Assembly (NCBI GenBank): GCA_016700335.1
Contig: CP065014.1
Location: 1,525,001-1,589,000, forward strand
Source: Chlorobiota bacterium
GTDB taxonomy: Bacteria; Bacteroidota; Ignavibacteria; OLB7
Direction: 5' to 3'
Length of the DNA stretch: 64,000 nucleotides
Part shown: positions 46,827 to 56,693 of the stretch, in pieces
Position numbering within the stretch: position 1 is the first letter of the stretch
How the letters are laid out: the number at the start of each line of letters is the position of its first letter
Made by a program: the position numbers and the translations under genes
The notes under the pieces: model-generated
Told to the model about the DNA's origin: nothing
Seen by the model: the letters and a program-made list of their open reading frames with translations, nothing else
Database searches by the model: none

Positions 46827-48308
46827 TTAAATTAATATGTCTATAATTTCCATGGATTCTTTAATTTCAGAAACATTTAAATTATTTACAATTGTTTTAA
46901 TTTTATGTTTAACTTCTTTTATTGAAAAAAGTTTTTTATTTGATTCTAAATTAATTATTGAAAACTCTTTCAAGGCTAAATGAAAATTATTTATATCTGA
47001 ATTATTTATCCAATTATCAACAATATTAATTAAATCAATATAACTAGCTGTAGAAAAATGTGTAAAACACATATTAGTTAACAAATCAGAATTTACATGT
47101 TTTGCGATAACAGTTAAGATATTATAATCATTTGCTAATTTAAATTTCCTTTGTTTGTTGTATATAAAAGCAACTAAAAAGTAAACTCTGCCTAGATTAT
47201 TGTAATTTGGGTGTAACAATATAATTGATAAAAAACATTCTAAAGCTAGTTGATATTTTTTTAAAATTAATAAACAAACTGCTTTACCCATTTTACAATC
47301 TGGAATTATTTCTTCTTCATCTTTTCCATTGAAATCGAGCTCAATTGCTTTTGAATAGTAAATCAAAGCAGTTTTAAAATCACCTAATTCTTCATAAACG
47401 GTAGCTAATCCATATGAAATTAATCCATCTTCTGGAGTATCCTTTAAGCATAAACTAAATGCTTGAATAGCCTCAGAAGATTTTCCTAAATCTGCTAGAA
47501 TATTTCCTTTGTTAAAAAGAGCTGCATACAAATCAGGATTTAATAATAAAGCCATATTATAACTTTCCAGTGCTTTATAAAGTCTGCCTAAATCATCTAA
47601 TATTATACCTTTGTTGTACCAATTATTTGAATTGTATGGGTCTCTTTCAATCAATTTTTCAAAAACTTTTAAACCATCTTCTTCTCTATCTGTGTTTTCA
47701 AAACAAAGAGCAAGATAATGGGTAGAAGACTCACCAAAATCAATATCTTTAATCAAATGTTTAAAAATTACTTCTGCTTTTTCAAATTTCTCTTTTTCAA
47801 ATAATAATCTACCCTTATTAAACAATGCTTCTGAATTATCTATATGATATTCAAGAATAACATTATAACATTTCAAAGCATTTTCATACAAGTTCATTAA
47901 CTCATATGTTAAAGCCTTTTGAAGTAGTATAGTACTATCATTGGGTGAATATTGTTCTGCTTTTTTGAAACAATTCAAACTCTTTCTATACTTTTTCATA
48001 GCAGTATAAACAACTCCTTCAAGCATATGTGGAGTAAATGAAAAAGGAGAAATTAACTTCCAATATTTTAACACATCAAGGGCTTCATTAAATTCTTCTG
48101 TTTCTAAAGAAAGAGTAATAATTTCTTCTAACAAATCTTCATTAATTGCTCCAACATTTTCATGTAGATTATTCTCAATAATTTTTTTTCTTAAATTTGA
48201 TAAGTAATCATTTCGTTTCTGATTTGATTTATCATCTTCTCTATTAAAATTTTCTGGATTATTTTCGAACAAACTCAATATATTTATAAATAATTTTATT
48301 GTTAGCAA
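46827..48308 (-). CDS. Tetratricopeptide-repeat protein
   Basis: 493 residues, soluble, built mainly of TPR units from about residue 80 to 400 (HMLEGVVYTAMKKYRKSLNCF, ILLQKALTYELMNLYENALKCY, NWYNKGIILDDLGRLYKALESY, ALFNKGNILADLGKSSEAIQAF). The N-terminal 60 residues are charged. The start is a TTG at 48308, with no nearby ATG, so the start is uncertain. It precedes GT2 and folB with 6- and 2-nt gaps, indicating one transcript. A scaffold role is likely but partners are unknown. Confidence 0.8.
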   Translation of the reverse strand: MLTIKLFINILSLFENNPENFNREDDKSNQKRNDYLSNLRKKIIENNLHENVGAINEDLLEEIITLSLETEEFNEALDVLKYWKLISPFSFTPHMLEGVVYTAMKKYRKSLNCFKKAEQYSPNDSTILLQKALTYELMNLYENALKCYNVILEYHIDNSEALFNKGRLLFEKEKFEKAEVIFKHLIKDIDFGESSTHYLALCFENTDREEDGLKVFEKLIERDPYNSNNWYNKGIILDDLGRLYKALESYNMALLLNPDLYAALFNKGNILADLGKSSEAIQAFSLCLKDTPEDGLISYGLATVYEELGDFKTALIYYSKAIELDFNGKDEEEIIPDCKMGKAVCLLILKKYQLALECFLSIILLHPNYNNLGRVYFLVAFIYNKQRKFKLANDYNILTVIAKHVNSDLLTNMCFTHFSTASYIDLINIVDNWINNSDINNFHLALKEFSIINLESNKKLFSIKEVKHKIKTIVNNLNVSEIKESMEIIDILI

Positions 48309-48445
48309 TTGAACTCAATTTCATTCTTCAAAATTAACAATAGTAATTAAACTTTCTAAATTTAAGTTTTAAAATGAAATAATTTAATTTTTTAATAAAA
48401 TCTAGATTATTAAAAATGTTAGTAAATGAGTATAATATAATTTCG

Positions 48446-48453
48446 TAATTTTG
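48446..48453 (+). promoter_or_regulatory. Possible -7 element directly before purF
   Basis: TAATTTTG matches TAnnTTTG exactly but ends only 7 nt before the purF ATG, which would leave practically no 5' untranslated region. No -33 TTTG was found, so this is weak. Confidence 0.3.
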
Positions 48454-48460
48454 TTGCAAT

Positions 48461-49948
48461 ATGAATCATGAAATTGATAAACCTCTTTGTAATTGTGGTG
48501 TAGTTGGTGTTTTTAATCATCCTCAAGCATCAGTTATGACTTATTATAGTCTACATTCACTTCAACACCGTGGTCAAGAATCGGCTGGTATTGTTACTTC
48601 TTTTGATCTTAAACACAAAAATGGGAAAAAAAAATTTTCTATTCATAAAGGTCATGGTTTAGTATTAGATGTTTTTAACGAAGATAATTTAACTAATGAC
48701 TTAACTGGCAATTGTGCAATTGGACATAATAGATATTCTACGACTGGTGCAACTAACAAAAGAGCAAATATTCAGCCATTTTATGTTTCCTACCATCAAG
48801 GAAATCTAGCATTAGCACATAATGGTAACCTCACTAATACAGTTCAATTATGGAAAGAGCTTAGTTCTGAAGGTGTGCTTTTTCAAACTACTACAGATTC
48901 AGAATTAATTCTTCATTTAATAGCAAGAAGTAAAGAAAATACTACACTTGGAAGGATAAAAGATTCTTTACAAAAAGTTGAAGGAGCTTATTCGATTGTA
49001 ATTTTAACTGATGATGGATTATTTGCAGCAAGAGATCCAAGAGGGTTCAGACCAATGTGTATTGGTAAAAAAGATGATTCATATTTTATAGTTTCTGAAA
49101 CTTGTGCGCTTGACATAATTTCAGCTGAATACGTTAGAGATGTTGAACCAAATGAAATAATTTTTATAAATAATGAAACTGTTAATACTGGTAAAATCTT
49201 TTCTTCTCAAATTGAGTCTATAAAACCAAAACCAGCACATTGTATTTTTGAATACATTTATTTCTCAAGACCAGATAGTAAAATTTTCGGTCATAGTGTT
49301 GATAAGGTTAGAAGAAAGTTAGGGAAAAAACTTGCTGAAGAAGGTGGTGTTTCTTCAAATGATAATTCTAAAATAATTGTAGTTCCAGTTCCAGATTCAT
49401 CTAATACAGCCACATTAGGTTATGCTCAAAAAAACAATGAATTAGAAAATGCTGATACAAGATTTGAATTAGCTTTAATCAGGTCTCATTATGTAGGAAG
49501 AACTTTTATTTCTCCCGGTCAATCAAATAGAGAGTTTAAAGTGAAAACTAAATTTAATGTGGTAAAAGGAGTTTTAGAGAATCAAAAAGTTGTTCTGATT
49601 GACGATTCGATTGTTAGAGGTACAACTTCAAAAGCTCTGATAAATTTGGTTAAAGAAGCAAAACCTAAAGAGATACATTTTAGAGTAACATCCCCCCCAA
49701 TAACCCACCCATGTAAGTATGGAATGGATTTTCCATCTAAAGATGAATTAATTGCAAATCAAATGGATTCGAATATAGAAGAAATTCGGAAAGAAATTGG
49801 AGTTGATTCTCTTCAATATCTAAGTGTGGAAGGGATGCTTGACGCAGTTCCAAAAGATAATGGTGAAAGTTATTGTACTGCTTGTTTTACTGGTAATTAT
49901 CCAGTAGAGATTGATTTGAAAGCAACCAAATTAGCACTTGAAGAGTAA
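48461..49948 (+). CDS. purF: Amidophosphoribosyltransferase PurF
   Basis: First committed enzyme of purine synthesis: makes phosphoribosylamine from PRPP and glutamine. The N-terminal nucleophile is C12 after an 11-residue propeptide (LCNCGVVGVF), with HRGQESAGI, RYSTTGA and HNGNLTN of the glutaminase domain. The PRPP loop is VVLIDDSIVRGTTS. Cysteines in HCIFEYIYFSRPDS, HPCKYGMD and SYCTACF match the four ligands of the 4Fe-4S cluster in the Bacillus-type enzyme, so this is the Fe-S-containing, propeptide-bearing class. 495 residues, full length. Monocistronic. Confidence 0.97.
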   Translation: MNHEIDKPLCNCGVVGVFNHPQASVMTYYSLHSLQHRGQESAGIVTSFDLKHKNGKKKFSIHKGHGLVLDVFNEDNLTNDLTGNCAIGHNRYSTTGATNKRANIQPFYVSYHQGNLALAHNGNLTNTVQLWKELSSEGVLFQTTTDSELILHLIARSKENTTLGRIKDSLQKVEGAYSIVILTDDGLFAARDPRGFRPMCIGKKDDSYFIVSETCALDIISAEYVRDVEPNEIIFINNETVNTGKIFSSQIESIKPKPAHCIFEYIYFSRPDSKIFGHSVDKVRRKLGKKLAEEGGVSSNDNSKIIVVPVPDSSNTATLGYAQKNNELENADTRFELALIRSHYVGRTFISPGQSNREFKVKTKFNVVKGVLENQKVVLIDDSIVRGTTSKALINLVKEAKPKEIHFRVTSPPITHPCKYGMDFPSKDELIANQMDSNIEEIRKEIGVDSLQYLSVEGMLDAVPKDNGESYCTACFTGNYPVEIDLKATKLALEE

Positions 49949-49979
49949 AGAAATCCATTGTTAATATGTTTAATCTTTA

Positions 49980-51014
49980 TTACCTAATTTTAATAGATTC
50001 TCCATTTTTTAAAGCAATAAAATTTTCAATTCCCATTTCATCTGTTAATGAATCTAACAAAGTTTTTGGTTCGTACATTCCATCATCTGCTAATTGGAAA
50101 GTTCCCCAATGCATAGCTATGCTTTTGATTGATTTAACATCAAAATGAATTTTAATAGCTTGTTCTGGTGACACATGTACTGGTGACATAAACCACTCTG
50201 GTTTGAATGCCCCAATAGGAATTAATGATAGAGATATATCACCAAATTTCTTACCAATCTCCTTAAACAATTTCTCATCATACCCAGTATCACCAACAAA
50301 ATAAACAAATCCGTATTTTGATTTTATAATATATCCACACCATAATGTTTTATTTCGGTCTGTTAACCCTCTTCCAGAAAAGTGATTTGCTGGTACACAA
50401 ACAATTGATATCTCAGAATTAACTTCTGTTTCATCCCACCAATCTAAATCATAATAATTATTTATATTATTCATTTTAAGATAATTACCAACACCTAAAG
50501 GAGTTAATATCTTTGGTGAATATTTTCTAAAAATTTTCTTTAATGAAATTATATCCAAATGATCATAATGATTATGGCTAATTAAAACTAAATCAACTTT
50601 CATTAACTCATTAATTTTCAAACCAGTTGGTTGCATCCTTTTTGGTCCATAAATTCCAAACAATCCTACACATTTATCAAATACTGGGTCAGTAATTATA
50701 GTTATTCCATCTATTCGAATAATAAATGTAGAATGATTTATAAATACAATATCTAGATCACCTAAGCTATTAATATAATTTCTTTTTAAGACTGATTCAA
50801 GATTAGAAACTTTATTCCAAACACCTTTTTCTCTATGTAAAATCCATTTTAACAAAATTTTAATTCCTTTAACTTCAGATTTATTATAAGGTGAATAAAA
50901 TTCTGTTCCATTAAAATGATCTGAAATTTCCCCTTTATAATTTGGCGAATAAACTCCTTTTAAAATAAATATTATTGAAATTAGAATAGTTATAATTAAA
51001 ACTGTAATTAGCAT
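49980..51014 (-). CDS. Membrane-anchored metallo-beta-lactamase-fold hydrolase (NAPE-PLD/UlaG-like)
   Basis: 344 residues with one N-terminal membrane helix (1-22) and an MBL-fold domain. The metal motif is H147-x-H149-x-D151-H152 (SHNHYDHLD), with VPANHFSGRGLTDRNKTLWCG, GDTGYD and MHWGTFQLADD supplying further ligands. The FSGRGLTDRNKTLWCGY block is characteristic of the NAPE-phospholipase D-like branch, which includes bacterial lactonases. Substrate cannot be told. It converges with purF and diverges from the OppA-type gene. Confidence 0.85.
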   Translation of the reverse strand: MLITVLIITILISIIFILKGVYSPNYKGEISDHFNGTEFYSPYNKSEVKGIKILLKWILHREKGVWNKVSNLESVLKRNYINSLGDLDIVFINHSTFIIRIDGITIITDPVFDKCVGLFGIYGPKRMQPTGLKINELMKVDLVLISHNHYDHLDIISLKKIFRKYSPKILTPLGVGNYLKMNNINNYYDLDWWDETEVNSEISIVCVPANHFSGRGLTDRNKTLWCGYIIKSKYGFVYFVGDTGYDEKLFKEIGKKFGDISLSLIPIGAFKPEWFMSPVHVSPEQAIKIHFDVKSIKSIAMHWGTFQLADDGMYEPKTLLDSLTDEMGIENFIALKNGESIKIR

Positions 51015-51214
51015 GAAAAGAATTTATTATTTGAATATGATAGATTTTGTGAGTTTTGAGTAAATATTAATCAATATTTAAAAGATTGATTTAACAACAA
51101 ATTATTAATGTTTTAATAAATGCACAAAATATTTTTTATCTTCGTAACATAAATAGTTTATGAATTTAATTTTTAAAAAAATAATTTAAATTAATATCTC
51201 AAAAGAGGAAGTTA

Positions 51215-52936
51215 ATGAAATCGTACTTGTTTAAAATAATGTTAATTAGTTTTATTTTAATTTCTTGTAATAAAGATAAAAAACAAATATCAGTTCAAGA
51301 TTCAAAAAGTAAATATGGAGGAAGTTATGTAATTAACATACTAAGAGGAAGCCCTAATGCTCTAGATCCTGTATTAATCAATTCAAAGCATGCAGATGAT
51401 ATCTCATCACAAATATATGATCGACTTATTGATTTAAATGAAAAATTAATTCTGGTTCCTGAGTTAACAAAGTCCCTACCAACAATTTCAGATGATGGAT
51501 TAAAATACATTTTCAACTTAAGAACAGATGTTTATTTTCATGATAATAAATGTTTTCAAGATGGAAAAGGAAGAAAAATGATAGCAAGTGATGTTAAGTA
51601 TTCACTTTTAAGATGTTGTGATCCAAGAACTAGATCTGTACAATTTTGGGCTTTTCAAGATAAAGTTAAAGGAGCTACAGCCTATTTTAATTCAATCAAT
51701 TCTAGTAAAAAGGAAATAGATGTTCCAGGTTTTAAAGTAGAGAATGATTCAACTTTTATAATTGAGTTAATTACTCCTTATTCACCATTTATATATTCAC
51801 TTGTAAACTCATTAGGATTTATTGTTCCTAAAGAAGCAATTGATTACTATAAGGAAGATTATTTTAGAAATCCTGTTGGTACTGGTCCTTTTGTATTTGA
51901 TAAATGGTCTCAAAATGAAGAAATAATTTTAAAGAGAAACTCAAAATATTGGGGTAAATCAAGTGGTGGTGAGCAACTTCCATTTTTAGATGAAATTAAA
52001 TTTACTTTTATAAAAGATGATAAAGTAATGTTTAGTAATTTCACAAATGGTGATTTAAGTGAATGTTGGAATATTCCTACTGAGCTTTTTAAATCTGTTG
52101 TTGATGTAAATACTTTGAAATTAAAAAATGAATTTATAGATTTCCAACTGCAACATTCTGCAGCAATGTTAACTTGGTTTTTTGATATGAATACTGTTAA
52201 ATTTCCATTTAACAATGTTGATGTAAGAAGATCATTTAATTTCGCTATTGATAAAGATAAAATAGTAAAGTATGTATTAGAAAACTCACCATTTTCATCT
52301 GCTAACAATGGAATTACGCCACCAGTATTTCATGGATATGATGTAAACAGTATTAATGGATATAAATTTAATGTGGCTAAAGCTCAAGAATTACTTCAAA
52401 AAGCTGGTTATAAAAATGGAGTAAATTTCCCTGAAGTAGTATTGACAATTTACCCAGAGCCAAGATTACAACAAGTAGCAGAGGCAGTTCAAGATATGTT
52501 GCAGAAAAATTTAAATATCAAAGTTAAAATACAGCAAATTGATTTTCCACAGTTAATGTCTCAAGCTGAATCTGGGAAAATATCATTTTGGGGAACTAGA
52601 TGGTATGGAGATTATCCTGACCCAGAAACATACTTAAATCTATTAAATGGGAAACTTGTACCAAAATCAGATACTCTTCCAAGTTATCCTAATAGTACTA
52701 GATATAATAATGAAGAATTTAACAAACTTTTTTTAAAAGCAGTTCAAACAAATGACCAAAAATTAAGGTTAGATTTATATAAACAGGCAGAACAAATAGC
52801 AATTAATGAAGCACCAATTATACCAATTACTTATGAAAGACATTTTAGATTACTTAAAAAAAATGTTAGAAATAATCCTCTTGATGCAATGGCAAGGTAT
52901 GATTTAATCAAAGAAGTATATCTCGATGATAATTAA
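51215..52936 (+). CDS. Peptide/oligopeptide ABC transporter substrate-binding lipoprotein (SBP family 5)
   Basis: 573 residues; lipobox ILISC with lipidated C18, then the family 5 solute-binding fold of OppA/DppA. Features: YVINILRGSPNALDPVL, SQIYDRLIDL, FNLRTDVYFHDNKCF, NPVGTGPFVFDKW, DVRRSFNFAIDKDKIVKYVL, and the C-terminal GYKNGVNFPEVVLTIYPEPRLQQVAEAVQDML. It should bind oligopeptides or similar ligands for ABC import. No permease or ATPase gene is next to it, so it is an orphan binding protein in this window. A purine-rich leader precedes the ATG. Confidence 0.9.
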   Translation: MKSYLFKIMLISFILISCNKDKKQISVQDSKSKYGGSYVINILRGSPNALDPVLINSKHADDISSQIYDRLIDLNEKLILVPELTKSLPTISDDGLKYIFNLRTDVYFHDNKCFQDGKGRKMIASDVKYSLLRCCDPRTRSVQFWAFQDKVKGATAYFNSINSSKKEIDVPGFKVENDSTFIIELITPYSPFIYSLVNSLGFIVPKEAIDYYKEDYFRNPVGTGPFVFDKWSQNEEIILKRNSKYWGKSSGGEQLPFLDEIKFTFIKDDKVMFSNFTNGDLSECWNIPTELFKSVVDVNTLKLKNEFIDFQLQHSAAMLTWFFDMNTVKFPFNNVDVRRSFNFAIDKDKIVKYVLENSPFSSANNGITPPVFHGYDVNSINGYKFNVAKAQELLQKAGYKNGVNFPEVVLTIYPEPRLQQVAEAVQDMLQKNLNIKVKIQQIDFPQLMSQAESGKISFWGTRWYGDYPDPETYLNLLNGKLVPKSDTLPSYPNSTRYNNEEFNKLFLKAVQTNDQKLRLDLYKQAEQIAINEAPIIPITYERHFRLLKKNVRNNPLDAMARYDLIKEVYLDDN

Positions 52937-53006
52937 GATATTGTTAATTTTTAATACTTAAATATAAAAACAAATTAATCAATCAAAAATAAATTAATTA
53001 AAAAAA

Positions 53007-53477
53007 ATGACTAACGATCAAATATGTAATGTTCTTAATCAAATTTTAGGTTTTGAACTTGCTGGCTCTAATATGTATCTTCATTTTTCTTACTTTGTGA
53101 AAGGTCAAGATAGAGTTCAATTATCACAATGGTTTAGAACTCAAGCGAGTGAAGGAATTATGCATGGCACTTTGGTGGGAGATAAAATTGTTTCATTAGG
53201 TGGTGTTCCAATAACCCAACCAGGAGATGGTAAATATAATCCATCAAATCCAAATGAAATTGTTTATTCAGTAAAATATTCAGATGTGAATGAAATGTTA
53301 AAAATTGCAGTTCATTTTGAAAAGACTACATTTAATAAATATAAAGAACTTATTGATTGCATTGGTGAAGGAGATGATAGCAATTTTACAACGACTAAGC
53401 TTAAAATGTTTTTAGAAAACATTATGATTCAAGAAATTGAACATATTGATGAAGTTGAAAAAATGTTAGATAGGTAA
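53007..53477 (+). CDS. Ferritin-like diiron protein (bacterioferritin/Dps relative)
   Basis: 156 residues forming a four-helix bundle with metal-ligand candidates E17 (FELAG), E49 and H53 (SEGIMHG), E105 (HFEKT) and E143/H146 (QEIEHID). The first motif has ExxxH spacing, not the ExxH of canonical bacterioferritin, as in a related group of ferritin-like proteins with an E-S/G-x-x-H motif. Family usage is iron storage or peroxide handling. The conserved LGGVPI after helix B also fits. It stands alone between the OppA-type gene and dnaX, with dnaX 46 nt downstream. Confidence 0.85.
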   Translation: MTNDQICNVLNQILGFELAGSNMYLHFSYFVKGQDRVQLSQWFRTQASEGIMHGTLVGDKIVSLGGVPITQPGDGKYNPSNPNEIVYSVKYSDVNEMLKIAVHFEKTTFNKYKELIDCIGEGDDSNFTTTKLKMFLENIMIQEIEHIDEVEKMLDR

Positions 53478-53523
53478 CCTAACTATTTATTAATTTTTTA
53501 ATAGATAATTAATTAAACAGATT

Positions 53524-55239
53524 ATGACTGATAATAAAAATAATTCATACCAAGTTACTGCTCGTAAATGGCGACCTATAGAATTTGCATCAGTACTAGG
53601 TCAGGAACATATTACCCAAACTTTAATTAATGCAATTATAAGTGGAAGATTGCATCATGCTTATTTGTTTAATGGTCCTCGAGGTGTAGGCAAAACAACA
53701 ACTGCTAGAATTTTAGCTAAAGCACTAAATTGTTTAAATCCTTCTGAAAACAAAGAACCATGTAATAAATGTGATTCATGTACGCAAATACTTGAAGGCA
53801 GATCAATGGATGTTGTTGAGATTGATGGAGCTTCTAATAATTCTGTTGACGACATAAGAAAATTAAGAGAAAATGCAAGGTATCCACCTATTTCTGGAAA
53901 GTTTAAACTTTATATAATTGATGAAGTTCATATGTTATCTACTTCAGCTTTTAATGCTTTGTTAAAAACTTTAGAAGAACCACCGAAACATTTAATTTTC
54001 ATATTTGCTACAACTGAACCACATAAGTTGCCAGCAACAATTCTATCAAGATGTCAAAGATTTGATTTTAAAAGGATGCAAATAAATGATATCGTTAGTA
54101 GGTTAAAATTTATTGCTGAAAAAGAAAATATTAAAATTGATGATGATTCACTTATTATTATAGCCAGAAAAGCAGATGGATCGATGAGAGATTCGCAATC
54201 TATTTTTGATCAAGTTGTGGCTTTTTGTGGATTAGATATAAAATTTGATAAGGTAAATTCTGCTCTTAGTATAATTGATCAAGGATTTTATTTCAGAGTT
54301 ACAGATATGATTAATAGTAAATCAACTTCTCAAGCTTTTGAAATTGTTTCAGATATTATTATAAGTGGTTATGATATTCAAGAATTTCTAATTGGACTAT
54401 CAGAACATTTCAGAAATTTTTTAACAGTAATTATAAATAGTAATTCTAAGTTAATTGAAGCAGCCCGCAGTTATATTGAGAAATATGAATCAGATTCTAA
54501 TTTATTTCAACAGGGTGATATTATAAGAAGTTTGCAATTAACTCTTCAAGCTCAACAGAATATTAAATTTGCATCACAACCTAGATTAAGATTAGAATTG
54601 TTACTAACTCAATTGGCAACTATGGATAGTGTTTTAAAGATAGAAGAATTAATTTCTATAATAACTAATTCTAATTCATTTGAAGGAATTGAGGATAGTT
54701 TAAATGTTAATTCAATTTCAAAGCCAAACTCAGTTATTGAAGAAAAAAAAAAGTACTCCTTAGTAAATAAGGCTATTGATTCAACTCAAAATGGATTTAA
54801 AAAAGAACTAGGGAATAAAGAGATAGTTGAAAATTTTAAGAAAGGAATTACTGAAAATTTAGAAAATAATATTAAAAAAAAAACTGATTTAACTATTGAT
54901 TTCTTAAATACAAATTGGGACTTATTTTTAAAAACAATTACAGAAAAACCTTCAATTTTTAATCAGATCACAAATCTTTTTCCCTCAGAAATAGTAGATA
55001 AATCAGTTAAAATCTATGTTGAAAATCAAACTTCATTTTCAATGTTAAATAGAAGTTTAGAATATATAAATATAAAATTTAATAAGTACTTTGGAAATAA
55101 TTATAGTTTAGAGTTTTTATTAGGAAAAAATCCTTCAATTAAAGATTTAGGATTGATAGATAGCAATTTGAATAATGAAATTAATAATCCTTATCTAAAG
55201 GGTATAATTGAGTTATTAAATGCTACTAAAGTTTTATAA
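53524..55239 (+). CDS. dnaX: DNA polymerase III subunits gamma/tau (DnaX)
   Basis: Clamp-loader ATPase subunit, 571 residues. AAA+ domain: Walker A GPRGVGKT (51-58), zinc-binding C70, C80, C83 and C86, Walker B region IIDEVHML, sensor 1 (IFIFATTE) and the SRC motif (ILSRCQRFDF). The domain III helices end near 380, and the C-terminal part (about 400-571) is a low-complexity, Lys/Asn-rich tau region. An in-frame A10-G run begins at 54743; a shift in either direction there hits a stop within a few codons, predicting a gamma-like short form of about 415 residues. The long form is the translated frame. Confidence 0.95.
   Translation: MTDNKNNSYQVTARKWRPIEFASVLGQEHITQTLINAIISGRLHHAYLFNGPRGVGKTTTARILAKALNCLNPSENKEPCNKCDSCTQILEGRSMDVVEIDGASNNSVDDIRKLRENARYPPISGKFKLYIIDEVHMLSTSAFNALLKTLEEPPKHLIFIFATTEPHKLPATILSRCQRFDFKRMQINDIVSRLKFIAEKENIKIDDDSLIIIARKADGSMRDSQSIFDQVVAFCGLDIKFDKVNSALSIIDQGFYFRVTDMINSKSTSQAFEIVSDIIISGYDIQEFLIGLSEHFRNFLTVIINSNSKLIEAARSYIEKYESDSNLFQQGDIIRSLQLTLQAQQNIKFASQPRLRLELLLTQLATMDSVLKIEELISIITNSNSFEGIEDSLNVNSISKPNSVIEEKKKYSLVNKAIDSTQNGFKKELGNKEIVENFKKGITENLENNIKKKTDLTIDFLNTNWDLFLKTITEKPSIFNQITNLFPSEIVDKSVKIYVENQTSFSMLNRSLEYINIKFNKYFGNNYSLEFLLGKNPSIKDLGLIDSNLNNEINNPYLKGIIELLNATKVL
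54743..54753 (+). other. Candidate dnaX frameshift/transcriptional-slippage site (A10-G)
   Basis: Ten A followed by G at codons 407-410. It contains A AAA AAG in the zero frame, the same heptamer as the E. coli dnaX -1 frameshift site, and is long enough for transcriptional slippage as in Thermus dnaX. A -1 shift (or one extra A) reads VLLSK then TAA; loss of one A reads STP then TAG. I saw no strong stem-loop after it, so slippage by RNA polymerase is the likelier mechanism. Confidence 0.6.
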
Positions 55240-55290
55240 TTTTTTAACGACTATTTATTTAAGTTAAAAATCTCATTCAAATTCAAAAAC

Positions 55291-56664
55291 ATGTTCGGAT
55301 TAGAGACAAACTTAGGTATCTTATTTATTGCAAGTATTATTGCAGCATGTGTTTTTGAATTTGTTAACGGATTTCATGATACTGCAAATGCAGTTGCAAC
55401 AGTTATTTATACCAGATCTTTAAAACCATATCAAGCTGTAATTTGGTCTGGCTTCTGTAACTTTTTAGGAGTTATGTTTGGTGGAATAGGAGTTGCTATG
55501 GGTATAATTAAATTACTCCCTTTAATTGATATGGCTAATGCTGGAATACATGAAGGAATAGCATTGTTGTTAGGAATGATTGTTTCAGCTATAATTTGGA
55601 ATCTATTTACTTGGAAATTAGGATTGCCTTGTTCAAGTTCTCATACCATGATTGGGTCAATTATTGGAGTTGGTTTAATGTTTAGTTATTTTCATTCAAA
55701 TGGAGATGGAATAGATTGGACAAAAGCAATTGAAATTGGGGCTTCATTATTAGTTTCACCTCTTTTTGGATTTGCATCTGCTATTGTTTTAATGTTTTTG
55801 GGAAGACAATTTTTAAAAGGAAATAAAAGTAAAAGAGATGTAATATTCAATATTCCTTCACCTAATTCAGTTCCACCAACTTGGATTAGAATTATTCTGT
55901 TTATAACATGCACCTCAGTAAGTTTTTTTCATGGTTCAAATGATGGGCAAAAAGGGGTTGGTTTAGTGTTAATTATTTTGATGACTTTTTTCCCATTACA
56001 ATATGCATTGAATTCAAATTTCAGTCCAGATGAATTATCAAAATCTATAATAAATATTGAAAGAATATCTAAATTAGAAGGTATTGATAATGTATATCAA
56101 GAAATAGATATTTCTAAAAAATCAATATATGAATTCACTTTACTAAATAATACTCTTAACAAACTAAAACTAAGAAAAAACTTAATTGCTTTAACTAAAT
56201 CATTAGGTGAAGAATTGAAATTAGGTAAGAAATTTATTAATACTGAAAGTAAATCTATTTTAAAAGTAGAAATAGAAAATTTAAAAAAGAATTTTGAGTT
56301 TGTACCATTTTGGGTAATCTTGATGATTTCTTTATCATTAGGAATTGGAACTACTATAGGGTGGAAAAGGATAGTTGTAACAATTGGAGAAAAAATTGGT
56401 AAGTCTCATTTAACATATGCTGAAGGAGCAGCTGCTGAAATTGTAGCAGCTATTACTATAGGTTTAAGCTCAGGATTTGGTTTGCCTGTAAGCACTACAC
56501 ATATCTTATCATCAGGAATTGCTGGGGCTATGACTGCTACAAAAGGAGTAAAAAATTTACAAGCAAATACAATTAAAAATATTGTTATTGCATGGGTTCT
56601 AACAATGCCTGTATGTATGATATTATCTGCAAGTTTATATTGGATTTTTAGGATATTCATTTAA
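55291..56664 (+). CDS. pit: Low-affinity inorganic phosphate transporter (PiT family)
   Basis: 457-residue integral membrane protein of the PiT family, a phosphate:cation symporter. The two family signatures are FVNGFHDTANAVATVIYTRSL-type at about residue 25 and the second-half GLPVSTTHILSSGIAGAM; GSNDGQKGVG is also present. Hydrophobic helices are on both sides of a charged cytoplasmic loop (about 235-340; ISKLEGIDNVYQ, ESKSILKVEIENLKKN). Length is normal. No phoU-like gene adjoins it. Confidence 0.93.
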   Translation: MFGLETNLGILFIASIIAACVFEFVNGFHDTANAVATVIYTRSLKPYQAVIWSGFCNFLGVMFGGIGVAMGIIKLLPLIDMANAGIHEGIALLLGMIVSAIIWNLFTWKLGLPCSSSHTMIGSIIGVGLMFSYFHSNGDGIDWTKAIEIGASLLVSPLFGFASAIVLMFLGRQFLKGNKSKRDVIFNIPSPNSVPPTWIRIILFITCTSVSFFHGSNDGQKGVGLVLIILMTFFPLQYALNSNFSPDELSKSIINIERISKLEGIDNVYQEIDISKKSIYEFTLLNNTLNKLKLRKNLIALTKSLGEELKLGKKFINTESKSILKVEIENLKKNFEFVPFWVILMISLSLGIGTTIGWKRIVVTIGEKIGKSHLTYAEGAAAEIVAAITIGLSSGFGLPVSTTHILSSGIAGAMTATKGVKNLQANTIKNIVIAWVLTMPVCMILSASLYWIFRIFI

Positions 56665-56693
56665 ATACTTTTATAAAAAATTCATTATAACTT

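Noticed and set aside
53007..53477. The ferritin-like protein seemed to lack one diiron ligand (Gly at the first ExxH position).
   Set aside because: The E49-x-x-x-H53 spacing is shared, as I recall, by a related group of ferritin-like proteins, so it is a family trait and not a loss of function.
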